DNA of 10,446 nt, taken from contig CAKUGM010000050.1 in the NCBI GenBank assembly GCA_934654625.1, positions 1 through 10,446 on the forward strand. Reading direction: 5' to 3'. Positions 1-6,189 of the stretch are shown here, piece after piece. Both the position numbers and the translations under genes were made by a program. This DNA comes from an uncultured Collinsella sp. Its GTDB lineage: Bacteria > Actinomycetota > Coriobacteriia > Coriobacteriales > Coriobacteriaceae. How positions within the stretch are numbered: the stretch's first letter is position 1; every line of letters begins with the position of its first letter. The notes below the pieces were generated by a model that searched no databases, was not told the DNA's origin, and saw nothing but the letters and a program-made list of their open reading frames with translations.

Positions 1-629
1 GTTCCGGCCATATGTTTGCCATCACCACCTGGTCTTTTGGCATCTCGGTCTGCCTGTTTGTCTTTGGCGGCGCCGTGTGCATGAACCCGGCTATGGTGCT
101 TGCCCAGTGCATCGTGGGCCTGGTGCCGTGGAGCAGCTGCATTCCCTTCATGCTTGCCGATATGCTTGGCGGCTTCGTAGGCGCCTGCATCGCATGGTTC
201 ATGTATGCCGATGAGTTCAAGGCTTCCGAGGGCGTCGTCGACCCCATTGCCCAGCGCAATATCTTCTCGACCAACCCCACCGCCGAGGGCACCAATTACG
301 CTCGTAACTTCTTCTGCGAAGCTATTTGCACCTTCGTGTTCATCAGCGCTATTCTCGCCGCTGCTAGCCGTGCTGGTGAGAACGTTCTGATGCTCGCTAT
401 CTGCGTCGGCCTGATTGTATGGGCCGTTGGCATGGGCATGGGCGGCATCACCGGCTTCGCCATGAACCAGGCTCGTGACCTTGGTCCTCGCATGGCCTAT
501 CAGCTGCTGCCGATCAAGAACAAGGCCGATAACAACTGGAAGTACGGCCTGCTCGTTCCTGGCATCGCTCCGTTTGTCGGTGCTATCGTGGCTGCACTGT
601 TTGTGCATGGTTTCTTGGGCATGTTCTAG
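1..629 (+). CDS. Aquaglyceroporin (MIP family), 3' part
   Basis: Membrane channel of the major intrinsic protein family, most like glycerol uptake facilitators (GlpF); it would let glycerol or similar small solutes cross the inner membrane. The frame is open to the window's left edge, so the start lies outside; by comparison with GlpF about 40 N-terminal residues are missing, and the ATG at 12 is probably internal. Visible signs: the first half-helix motif Asn-Pro-Ala at 84-92, several hydrophobic spans, and the second motif in the context GFAMNQARDLGPR at 456-494. That second motif reads Asn-Gln-Ala instead of Asn-Pro-Ala (the CAG codon at 468-470 replaces Pro), while the selectivity-filter Arg and the Phe before the motif are kept. 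The residues before the first motif (VCM) also differ from the usual AHL. The long loop between the repeats and the GFAM-ARD-GP signature favour the glycerol over the water-only branch. Family certain; substrate inferred. Confidence 0.9.
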   Translation, partial: SGHMFAITTWSFGISVCLFVFGGAVCMNPAMVLAQCIVGLVPWSSCIPFMLADMLGGFVGACIAWFMYADEFKASEGVVDPIAQRNIFSTNPTAEGTNYARNFFCEAICTFVFISAILAAASRAGENVLMLAICVGLIVWAVGMGMGGITGFAMNQARDLGPRMAYQLLPIKNKADNNWKYGLLVPGIAPFVGAIVAALFVHGFLGMF

Positions 630-650
630 TCCAAGGCTGCATAGTTGTCC

Positions 651-776
651 GCTGCTCGCATGGGGTAACTTCTCGGTGCGTCCTCGGACATACAAGAAGC
701 CCTCGCTGCGAACTTCGTGCGGCGAGGGCTTCTTGCGTCCTGCGGAATGCACCGGGAAGTTACCCATGCGGGCAGC
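651..776. repeat. 126-nt imperfect palindrome with nested arms
   Basis: Outer arms 651-679 and 749-776 are complementary over about 28 bases with a few mismatches and one extra G on the left (left arm contains TGGGGTAACTTCTCGGTGC, right arm GCACCGGGAAGTTACCC). An inner perfect stem lies at 694-706/722-734. The segments between the inner and outer stems (680-693 and 735-748) do not pair well. It sits between convergent genes. It could be a folded 3' UTR, a bidirectional terminator, or a member of a dispersed palindromic repeat family; one copy cannot decide. Confidence 0.75.
694..737. terminator. Likely bidirectional terminator hairpin
   Basis: The stem AAGAAGCCCTCGC (694-706) pairs perfectly with GCGAGGGCTTCTT (722-734) and can extend inward by four pairs including wobbles. 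It has an A-rich 5' foot and a CTTCTT 3' foot rather than a clean U tract. It lies 65 nt after the facilitator stop codon and between converging genes, so it could terminate from either side. Confidence 0.6.
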
Positions 777-837
777 TGCGGGATCTTAGCTGTGTTCGAA
801 CAAGCAACCCAACGTATATATCTGAGTTTGAATGTGA

Positions 838-916
838 GGGGCGCTTTGTTGATGGGGGCCTTGGGATGAGGGCGGTACTTTGGGAGGGGGCGACGCCTTG
901 GAATGGGATGGGGTGT
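838..916 (+). other. G-rich, strand-biased tract after tetR
   Basis: The + strand carries repeated G runs at about 838-841, 853-857, 863-865, 869-871, 880-882 and 884-888, with almost no matching C runs. The transcript of tetR read through here would be C-rich. No credible gene is seen on either strand. One spacer between G runs is about nine bases, so a classical G-quadruplex is borderline. Confidence 0.4.
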
Positions 917-1456
917 TTAGTTGAAGAGGGGCTTTATGGCTGAGAGGTAGTCTTTGGCTACGTCGGCTTTGTTGGCTTGGAAGTTGTGCCAGGCCCACCA
1001 TTGGACCATTCCTACGAAGCTTGAGGCTATATGGTGGAGGAGAAAGTTTCGGTCCATGGTGGCTGCTGGGCCCTGCGGGTTGACGGGTAGGGCCTCGGTT
1101 GCTCGGGTCGCGATGGTCTTGCGGAGACAGTCGGCGAAGACGCGCGAACCGGCGCCGGCCACCAGCGCCCGTACGCCCTGACGACGATCCCACAGGTTGC
1201 TAAGGATATGCTCGACCTGTACGAGCGGATCATCGAGCGGCGCCCCTTCATCGTCGAGGGCATGGGTGCAGATATCGCATACGAGCTCGGCGAGCAGGTC
1301 GTCTTTGCTCTTGAAGAGTCCGTAGAACGTTGCACGGCCCACGCGAGCGCGTGCGATGATGTCGCCGACGGTGATCTTGCCGTAGTCTTCTTCGCACAGC
1401 AATTCGAAGAACGCCGAAACGATGGCGGCGCGGCTTTTGGCCTTGCGGGCGTCCAC
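917..1456 (-). CDS. TetR/AcrR-family transcriptional regulator
   Basis: A 179-residue one-component repressor. The N-terminal DNA-binding domain (about residues 5-55) has the family pattern: a helix ending in F-ELL, then ITVGDIIARARVGRATFYGLFKSK, with the helix-turn-helix around residues 28-48. The C-terminal part (about 110-179) is a Trp-rich helical ligand/dimer domain (VQWWAWHNF) resembling the DhaS-like TetR C-terminal type. The start is GTG at 1456; a GGAGG site at 1465-1469 lies eight nt upstream, inside the end of larC, and only three nt separate the larC stop from this start, so the two are probably translationally coupled. It is the last gene of larB-larC-tetR, which suggests control of the nickel-pincer genes or self-regulation; the inducer is unknown. 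Codons change sharply near residue 118: upstream uses CGC, GGC and GTC, downstream CGA, CTA, CCA, ATA, TCA and GTA, hinting at a recombined 3' end. Confidence 0.9.
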   Translation of the reverse strand: MDARKAKSRAAIVSAFFELLCEEDYGKITVGDIIARARVGRATFYGLFKSKDDLLAELVCDICTHALDDEGAPLDDPLVQVEHILSNLWDRRQGVRALVAGAGSRVFADCLRKTIATRATEALPVNPQGPAATMDRNFLLHHIASSFVGMVQWWAWHNFQANKADVAKDYLSAIKPLFN

Positions 1457-1459
1457 GCC

Positions 1460-2368
1460 CTATGCCTCCACGTGAACGAGCAGGCAACGGAGCGTGCCGG
1501 AGCAGCCCTCGTAGGGGCGCTTGCCGGCACCGTAGCCGACGGCCTCGATGCGGTAGCGAACTGGAAGATGCTCGGATGTGCGTAGCGCGGCGACGATGGC
1601 GGCGCCCGTGGGCGTCACGAGCTCTCCTGCGACCGGTGCAGGCGTGAGGGCAATATTGCCCGCCTGGCACAAGTTGACGACGGCGGGTACGGGAATGGGC
1701 ATAAGGCCGTGGGCACAGCGGATGGTGCCGTGGCCCTCAGAGAGCGACTCGACCACGATATCCTCAATACCCAAGTCGTCGAGGCAGATGGCGACTGAGC
1801 AGACGTCGACAATGGAGTCGATGGCGCCCACCTCGTGGAACATGACGGTCTCGGGCGTTTTGCCATGGGCTTTAGCCTCGGCGGCGGCAAGTGCGGTGAA
1901 GATGGCGAGGGCGCGGCGTTTAGCGCCATCGCTCAGCTGCGAGCCGTCGATGATGGCGGTGACGTCTGCCAAAGAGCGGTGGTGATGATGGTGGCCGTGA
2001 TGATGGTCATCGTGGTCATGGTCGTGCTCATGCGTGTGCTCGTGGCTGTGATCGTGCTCGGCATGGTCATGATGGTGATGCTCGTGCGCGTTCTTGTGCT
2101 CGGCAGGTGTTCCGTTGCCGTAGAGCCAAACCATATCGTGGTCGTGGTTCTCGAGGCCAGCCGCAAGTTGAACGTCAAAATCGCAGGCGTCGATGCCATG
2201 CTTGTTTACGCGCGTCACGGCGATCGTAAAGCCGTCGACCGGCAGCGTGGCGAGCTGCTCGCGCAGGTGCTCCTCGCTGGCGCCCAGGTCGAGCAGGGCT
2301 GCAACGGTCATATCGCCGCTGATGCCCGAGGTGCCGTCGATGATAAGCGTGTTCTGATGGTTAGACAT
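1460..2368 (-). CDS. larC: LarC N-terminal module, nickel-pincer cofactor synthesis
   Basis: LarC inserts nickel into the pincer nucleotide precursor (CTP-dependent nickel insertase), the last step of making the lactate racemase cofactor. The 302 residues match the LarC1 half: DGTSGISGDM at 11-20, a His-rich segment at 91-130 (23 His in 40 residues), MFHEVGAIDSIVDV, HGLMPIPVPA and GELVTPTGAAI. The protein stops just after the GTLRCLLVHVEA segment, where full-length LarC would continue into the LarC2 domain that carries the CTP-dependent chemistry. No LarC2 sequence follows in any frame; tetR begins three nt after the stop. In Lactiplantibacillus plantarum larC1 and larC2 are joined by a programmed frameshift, but here there is no downstream reading frame to shift into. 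ATG at 2368 has an AAGGAG site (2375-2380) overlapping the larB stop. It is a LarC1-only protein, or a truncated one needing LarC2 from elsewhere. Confidence 0.88.
   Translation of the reverse strand: MSNHQNTLIIDGTSGISGDMTVAALLDLGASEEHLREQLATLPVDGFTIAVTRVNKHGIDACDFDVQLAAGLENHDHDMVWLYGNGTPAEHKNAHEHHHHDHAEHDHSHEHTHEHDHDHDDHHHGHHHHHRSLADVTAIIDGSQLSDGAKRRALAIFTALAAAEAKAHGKTPETVMFHEVGAIDSIVDVCSVAICLDDLGIEDIVVESLSEGHGTIRCAHGLMPIPVPAVVNLCQAGNIALTPAPVAGELVTPTGAAIVAALRTSEHLPVRYRIEAVGYGAGKRPYEGCSGTLRCLLVHVEA
1979..2098 (-). repeat. Low-complexity His-codon tract within larC
   Basis: Forty codons rich in CAC/CAT and GAC/GAT/GAG encode 23 His interspersed with Asp and Glu (residues 91-130). On the + strand this reads as GTG/ATG-rich repeats. 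The protein segment probably binds or buffers nickel, as proposed for His-rich LarC loops. Such a tract is prone to slippage, so its length may vary between strains. Confidence 0.8.
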
Positions 2369-2378
2369 GGAATACTCC

Positions 2379-3161
2379 TTAGCGGGTGCGGGGCGTACCG
2401 GCGCTTAGATGGTTGATGAGACTTGCCTGGTAGGCGGCGCCAAAGCCGTTGTCGATATTGACGACCGAAACGCCGCTGGCGCAGGAGTTGAGCATGGCGA
2501 GCAGTGCTGCCACGCCACCAAAGCTTGCACCGTAGCCCACGCTGGTGGGAACGGCGATGACCGGACAGCTCACCAAGCCGCCGATAACGCTCGCCAGGGC
2601 GCCCTCCATGCCGGCGATGGCGATGACCACCTGCGCCCGGGCAAGTTCCTCGGCATGAGCGAGCAGACGGTGCAGACCGGCTACCCCCACATCGTAGAGG
2701 CGGTCGACCTCGTTGCCGTAAAACTCGGCCGTTAGCGCGGCCTCTTCTGCAGTGGACAGATCACTTGTGCCAGCGCAGGCGACGACAATGCGTCCGTTGC
2801 CGGTAGGGGAGGGCTTGCCGCCCACGAGAGCGAGCTGTGCATCCGGGACATATCCCAGGTCGATGCCGTTACCAAGAAGCTCTGACGTGCGTGTTGCCTT
2901 CTCGGCATCCAAACGCGTGACCAAGATGCGCTCTTGGTCTGCATCGAGCAGTGCTTTGATGATGGCAGAAATTTGCTCGGCTGTTTTGCCAGCTCCGTAG
3001 ACGACCTCGCCGGCTCCCTGGCGCACCCCGCGTGAAAGATCGAGCTGTGCAAAGCCCAGATCGGCGGTCGGCGCCGTCTGGATGCGCGCGAGGGCATCGG
3101 CCGGGGTGACTGCTCCGCCGGCAACATCGCTCAACAACTGCTCAAGATCTCGCTTATCCAT
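2379..3161 (-). CDS. larB: LarB, nickel-pincer cofactor carboxylase/hydrolase
   Basis: LarB carboxylates the pyridinium ring of nicotinic acid adenine dinucleotide and cleaves off AMP, the first step of nickel-pincer nucleotide synthesis; it is cytosolic. The 260 residues have the usual LarB length. The N-terminal helical domain is followed by VVYGAGKTAEQISAI, the segment VACAGTSDLSTAEEAA and a C-terminal PurE-like domain with IAGMEGALASVIGGL, PVIAVPTSVGYGASFGG and a closing NIDNGFGAA. I chose ATG at 3161 because GAAGGGA lies six nt upstream (complement of 3168-3174); an in-frame GTG at 3194 would add 11 residues without a good site. Only ten nt separate it from larC. An inverted repeat 43 nt upstream of the start is the likely control region. 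LarE (sulfur transfer) and LarA are not visible here. Confidence 0.95.
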   Translation of the reverse strand: MDKRDLEQLLSDVAGGAVTPADALARIQTAPTADLGFAQLDLSRGVRQGAGEVVYGAGKTAEQISAIIKALLDADQERILVTRLDAEKATRTSELLGNGIDLGYVPDAQLALVGGKPSPTGNGRIVVACAGTSDLSTAEEAALTAEFYGNEVDRLYDVGVAGLHRLLAHAEELARAQVVIAIAGMEGALASVIGGLVSCPVIAVPTSVGYGASFGGVAALLAMLNSCASGVSVVNIDNGFGAAYQASLINHLSAGTPRTR

Positions 3162-3203
3162 ATAGGTTCCCTTCGACGGTGCAAAGTCTAGCACTCAAGG
3201 ATA

Positions 3204-3239
3204 AGTTTCCGAACACTAAGACATAATTGTTCGGAAACT
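3204..3239. promoter_or_regulatory. 12-bp perfect inverted repeat upstream of larB, candidate operator
   Basis: AGTTTCCGAACA (3204-3215) and TGTTCGGAAACT (3228-3239) are exact reverse complements separated by 12 nt. They lie between the serB stop and the larB start, on an AT-richer background that could hold the larB promoter. The wide spacer suggests binding by a dimer across helical turns or by two dimers. The TetR protein encoded at the end of the same operon is the natural candidate ligand, but this is inference. As RNA the arms would also form a stem, though no U tract follows on either strand. Confidence 0.6.
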
Positions 3240-3277
3240 AGATATAGCGGAGTTGATTTGATTATGGGGCAAACGTG

Positions 3278-3970
3278 CTAATCGCGCAGGATGATATCCA
3301 TAGCGAGCATCAGGTTGCGCTCATTAATGGCAAATGGGGCCGCCGCGCGCACTTTGGGCTTGGCGCAAAACGCGATACCTGTGCCGGCTGCTTGAATCAT
3401 GGGGATGTCGTTGGCGCCGTCTCCCATGGCGACCGTCTGGGACATAGGGAGACCGAGCTCGTGGGCCCATGATCGAAGGGCCTCGAGCTTGCGTTCGCAC
3501 GTCACGATTTCTGCCGCAAGCTTGCCCGTGAGCCTGCCGTTCTGTATTTCCAGACGATTGGCAATGCAGTAGTCGATGCCGGCTGCCTCGACGATGCGGT
3601 CGGCAACCTCGTGGAATCCGCCGCTTACCACGCCGACCTTCCATCCGCGCTCGTGCGCCGTGCGTATCAGCTCGAGCGCGCCCGGCGTGAAGGTTACGCG
3701 CGCAAAAGTGCGGTCGAACACTTCCTGTCCAAGGCCTGCAAGGAGTCCCACGCGTTCTTCGAGCGCTTGCTTGAAATCGATTTCTCCACGCATGGCGCGC
3801 TCGGTGATTGCGGCAACCTGCTCGCCAACACCGGCCTCCTCGCCCAACAGGTCGATGACTTCCTCGTTGATGAGCGTCGAGTCGATATCCATCACGATGA
3901 GGCGCATGCTTGCCGTGGCTGGGCACTGCTGGTCTGCACCGGTACAGACGAGTTTGGACGTTGCGGTCAT
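3278..3970 (-). CDS. serB: Phosphoserine phosphatase SerB (HAD superfamily)
   Basis: Hydrolyses O-phospho-L-serine to serine, the final step of the phosphorylated serine pathway; cytosolic and Mg-dependent. The 230 residues show all HAD motifs: nucleophile and acid in MDIDSTL (Asp28, Asp30), motif II VVSGGF (Ser116), Lys161 in CERKLEAL, and motif IV MGDGANDIPM (Asp184, Asp188), followed by AGTGIAFCAKPKVR, typical of SerB. It is the short form without the regulatory ACT domain of the E. coli enzyme; the first 20 residues form a non-conserved lead. ATG at 3970 is preceded by AAGGAG at a five-nt gap (complement of 3976-3981). A further in-frame start at 4045 lacks a ribosome site. It is transcribed toward larB, but the gap and inverted repeat make separate control of the lar genes likely. 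A related acid phosphatase activity cannot be excluded, but the motif set is strong. Confidence 0.92.
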   Translation of the reverse strand: MTATSKLVCTGADQQCPATASMRLIVMDIDSTLINEEVIDLLGEEAGVGEQVAAITERAMRGEIDFKQALEERVGLLAGLGQEVFDRTFARVTFTPGALELIRTAHERGWKVGVVSGGFHEVADRIVEAAGIDYCIANRLEIQNGRLTGKLAAEIVTCERKLEALRSWAHELGLPMSQTVAMGDGANDIPMIQAAGTGIAFCAKPKVRAAAPFAINERNLMLAMDIILRD

Positions 3971-4179
3971 GGGGGCTCCTTGCAATCGGTTTGGACCACT
4001 GTAGCGCACTGGAGCGTTTTGGGCAGGTACCATTCGCAATGTCATAGTCGTTTCATGAACTGCGCCTTCTTTACCAGGGGAAATGTAGGGGACTGTCCGT
4101 GCGGCGCAACCTCATGCACCACCGTTCGGTGGCCTTGCAGCGGTACCTGTGTTAAGACTCGACGCATGTGCGCACTTTT

Positions 4180-4211
4180 TTGCGGCAAAGCAATGCGTTT
4201 CGCGCTAGACT
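4180..4211 (+). promoter_or_regulatory. Candidate aspS promoter
   Basis: TAGACT at 4206-4211 is a plausible -10. The best -35-like match, TTGCGG at 4180-4185, is 20 nt upstream, longer than ideal, so the -35 assignment is weak. It would give an aspS leader of about 90 nt. Confidence 0.3.
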
Positions 4212-4220
4212 AGTACGCCG

Positions 4221-4287
4221 TGCCGGATCGCGCTGTCTACACGCTCCGGCAGTCTGTACGCCAGCCGCCCGTACGACACGGGGCGGC
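4221..4287 (+). promoter_or_regulatory. Two leader hairpins ahead of aspS
   Basis: TGCCGGA/TCCGGCA (4221-4227/4245-4251) and GCCGCCC/GGGCGGC (4264-4270/4281-4287) form two GC-rich stems. The second ends 13 nt before the aspS SD (4301-4304). No U tract follows, so they are not simple terminators; they may affect ribosome access or RNA stability. Confidence 0.45.
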
Positions 4288-4310
4288 GCAGATCAAAAAA
4301 GGAGATATCT

Positions 4311-6104
4311 GTGGCAGACACCAGCACTCGTCCCATCGACGAGCACTCCATGCACACGCACACCTGCGGCGAGCTTCGTCGCGAGAACGTGGGCGAGGAG
4401 GTTACCCTTACCGGTTGGGTAAGCCGTCGCCGCGACCATGGCGGCCTTATTTTCTGCGACCTTCGCGACCGCGAGGGTATCACGCAGCTCACGTTTGACC
4501 CCGAGCATTCCGACGGCGACGCCTTCAAGATCGCCGAGACCATGCGCCCCGAGTGGCCCATCAAGATTCACGGCGTCGTGCGCGCACGTGGCGAGGAGAC
4601 CACCAATCCCAAGCTCGCGACCGGCGAGATCGAGGTCCTGACCGACCACGCCGAGGTGCTCAACACCTCCATGACCCCGCCTTTCCAGATCGAAGATGGT
4701 ATCGAGACCAGCGAGGATACGCGTCTGCGCTATCGCTATCTGGACCTTCGTCGTCCCGAGATGATGGGCAACCTGCGCCTGCGTTCCGACTTCACGTTCG
4801 CCATCCGCGAGGCGCTGCACAACCGTGACTTCATGGAAGTCGAGACTCCCTGCCTCTTCAAGTCCACGCCCGAGGGCGCACGCGACTTTATCGTTCCCAG
4901 CCGCATCCAGCCGGGTAACTTCTACGCCCTGCCGCAGAGCCCGCAGCTCCTGAAGCAGCTGCTCATGGTCGGCGGCGTCGAGCGTTACTACCAGGTTGCC
5001 AAGTGCTTCCGTGACGAGGACCTTCGCGCCGATCGTCAGCCTGAGTTCACGCAGGTCGATATCGAGATGTCCTTCGTGGAGCAGGACGACGTGATGGGCG
5101 CGCTCGAGGAAGTGCTGGCTGATGCCTTTGGCCGCATGGGCGTCGAGATGCCCACGCCGCTTCGCCGCATTCAGTATTGGGACGCCATGGACACCTATGG
5201 TTCCGACAAGCCCGATACCCGTTTTGGCATGCACCTGGTGGACCTCACCGACGTGTTCGCCGATTCCAAGTTCAAGGTCTTTGCGAGCGCTGCAAACACC
5301 GAGGGCCACGTGGTCAAGGCCATCAACGCCAAGGGCGCCGGCACCTGGCCGCGTGCTCAGATTGACAAGCTGGGCAATGTTGCCGCCAAGTTTGGCGCTA
5401 AGGGCCTGGCCTGGATCGCCTTCCGCGAGGACGGCTCCATTAACAGCCCGATCGTCAAGTTCTTCTCCGACGAGGAGATGGCGACCCTGCGCGAGCGCAT
5501 GGATGTTGAGCCTGGCGACCTCGTCATGTTTGCTGCTGGCCCGCGTCTCGCTTCCGACGAGATTCTGGGCGGCATGCGCAGCCATATGGCCGATGCCCTG
5601 AACATCGAGCGCGAGGGTCACGACTTCCTGTGGGTTGTCAACTTCCCGCTGTTCCATTGGGATGAGGACCGCAAGGCCTATGCTGCCGAGCATCAGCCCT
5701 TCACGCTGCCCACCGAGAGCGACATCTCCAAGATCGAAGCCGACCCTCTGGCTGCCGGTTCCTTTACGTACGACTTCGTCATGGACGGCTATGAGGCCGG
5801 CGGTGGCGGCATGCGTATCCACAACGCCGATATGCAGATGGCCATGCTCAAGCTGCTCGGCTTTACCGAGGAACGCGCGGAGTCCCAGTTCGGCTTCGTG
5901 CTGGAGGCTCTCAAGTTCGGTGCTCCCCCCATGGGCGGTTTCGCGCTGGGCCTCGACCGCGTGTGCATGCTGCTTACCGGCTCCGATTCCATCCGCGACG
6001 TCATGGCGTTCCCCAAGACGGCGAGCGGTTCCGACCTCATGTCCGCTGCTCCGAGTGCCGTCTCTGGTGCACAGCTCAAGGATGTTTCCCTGCGTTTGAT
6101 GTAG
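4311..6104 (+). CDS. aspS: Aspartyl-tRNA synthetase, bacterial type
   Basis: Class II synthetase that charges tRNA with aspartate. The 597 residues are the normal bacterial length. Domains in order: N-terminal OB-fold anticodon-binding domain (about 15-115), motif 1 region (about 155-185, FMEVETPCLFKSTPEGARDF), motif 2 (YYQVAKCFRDEDLRADRQPE with Arg234, then FTQVDIEMSF), the bacterial GAD insertion (about 300-430), and motif 3 (GGFALGLDRV, Arg550). GTG at 4311 follows AAAAAAGGAG with a six-nt gap. The anticodon domain reads RRRDHGG (His43). His at this place marks non-discriminating enzymes such as the Pseudomonas one, while E. coli has Leu, so this enzyme may also charge tRNA-Asn and rely on GatCAB. 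That is inference from one position. The gene ends in a strong terminator and stands alone with its own leader. Confidence 0.97.
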   Translation: MADTSTRPIDEHSMHTHTCGELRRENVGEEVTLTGWVSRRRDHGGLIFCDLRDREGITQLTFDPEHSDGDAFKIAETMRPEWPIKIHGVVRARGEETTNPKLATGEIEVLTDHAEVLNTSMTPPFQIEDGIETSEDTRLRYRYLDLRRPEMMGNLRLRSDFTFAIREALHNRDFMEVETPCLFKSTPEGARDFIVPSRIQPGNFYALPQSPQLLKQLLMVGGVERYYQVAKCFRDEDLRADRQPEFTQVDIEMSFVEQDDVMGALEEVLADAFGRMGVEMPTPLRRIQYWDAMDTYGSDKPDTRFGMHLVDLTDVFADSKFKVFASAANTEGHVVKAINAKGAGTWPRAQIDKLGNVAAKFGAKGLAWIAFREDGSINSPIVKFFSDEEMATLRERMDVEPGDLVMFAAGPRLASDEILGGMRSHMADALNIEREGHDFLWVVNFPLFHWDEDRKAYAAEHQPFTLPTESDISKIEADPLAAGSFTYDFVMDGYEAGGGGMRIHNADMQMAMLKLLGFTEERAESQFGFVLEALKFGAPPMGGFALGLDRVCMLLTGSDSIRDVMAFPKTASGSDLMSAAPSAVSGAQLKDVSLRLM

Positions 6105-6137
6105 GGCCGGACACAGGGCAAAAGTCGATAAAGAACG

Positions 6138-6176
6138 TGGGGCAAAATCGCGATGGTTTTGCCCCATTTTTTATTT
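6138..6176 (+). terminator. Rho-independent terminator of aspS
   Basis: TGGGGCAAAA (6138-6147) pairs perfectly with TTTTGCCCCA (6157-6166), nine-nt loop, followed by TTTTTTATTT (6167-6176). It is the most canonical terminator in the window. Its T tract touches the SD sequence of crcB, and a second copy of GGGCAAAA lies upstream at 6116-6123. Confidence 0.92.
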
Positions 6177-6189
6177 GAAAGGTTGAGCG

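Larger units (their letters stand above)
3971..4310. other. Divergent serB/aspS intergenic region (340 nt)
   Basis: No protein gene is supported here. The left part should hold the serB promoter: a TACAGT-like -10 on the minus strand at 3998-4003, with no convincing -35. The middle (about 4075-4180) holds a small hairpin, CCACC/GGTGG at 4119-4132 extendable by GCAA/TTGC at 4106-4109/4135-4138, and a run of six T at 4176-4181. An 8-bp inverted pair CAGGTACC/GGTACCTG spans 4024-4150. The right part is the aspS promoter and leader. I looked for a T-box, SRP RNA and tRNA signatures here and saw none. Confidence 0.5.

Noticed and set aside
1456..1460. Frameshift joining larC to a LarC2 reading frame downstream
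   Set aside because: Downstream frames on the minus strand encode TetR or shadow sequence; no LarC2 motif is seen.
1835..2416. Plus-strand open frame with Val/Met-rich repeats opposite larC
   Set aside because: It is the complement of the His-rich tract; the repeats come from larC coding sequence.
3204..3239. LexA/SOS box formed by CGAAC and GTTCG
   Set aside because: Actinobacterial SOS boxes have about four nt between these half-sites; here they are separated by far more, and the neighbours are not repair genes.
4024..4150. CAGGTACC/GGTACCTG inverted pair as insertion ends
   Set aside because: Arms are only 8 bp, no transposase lies between them, and no target duplication is visible.
3971..4310. 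T-box leader controlling aspS
   Set aside because: No T-box sequence (AGGGTGGNACCGCG type) and no terminator/antiterminator pair is present.
4293..6167. Long open frame on the minus strand opposite aspS (624 codons)
   Set aside because: It mirrors aspS codon structure in GC-rich DNA; its product shows no known domain, and aspS is certain on the other strand.
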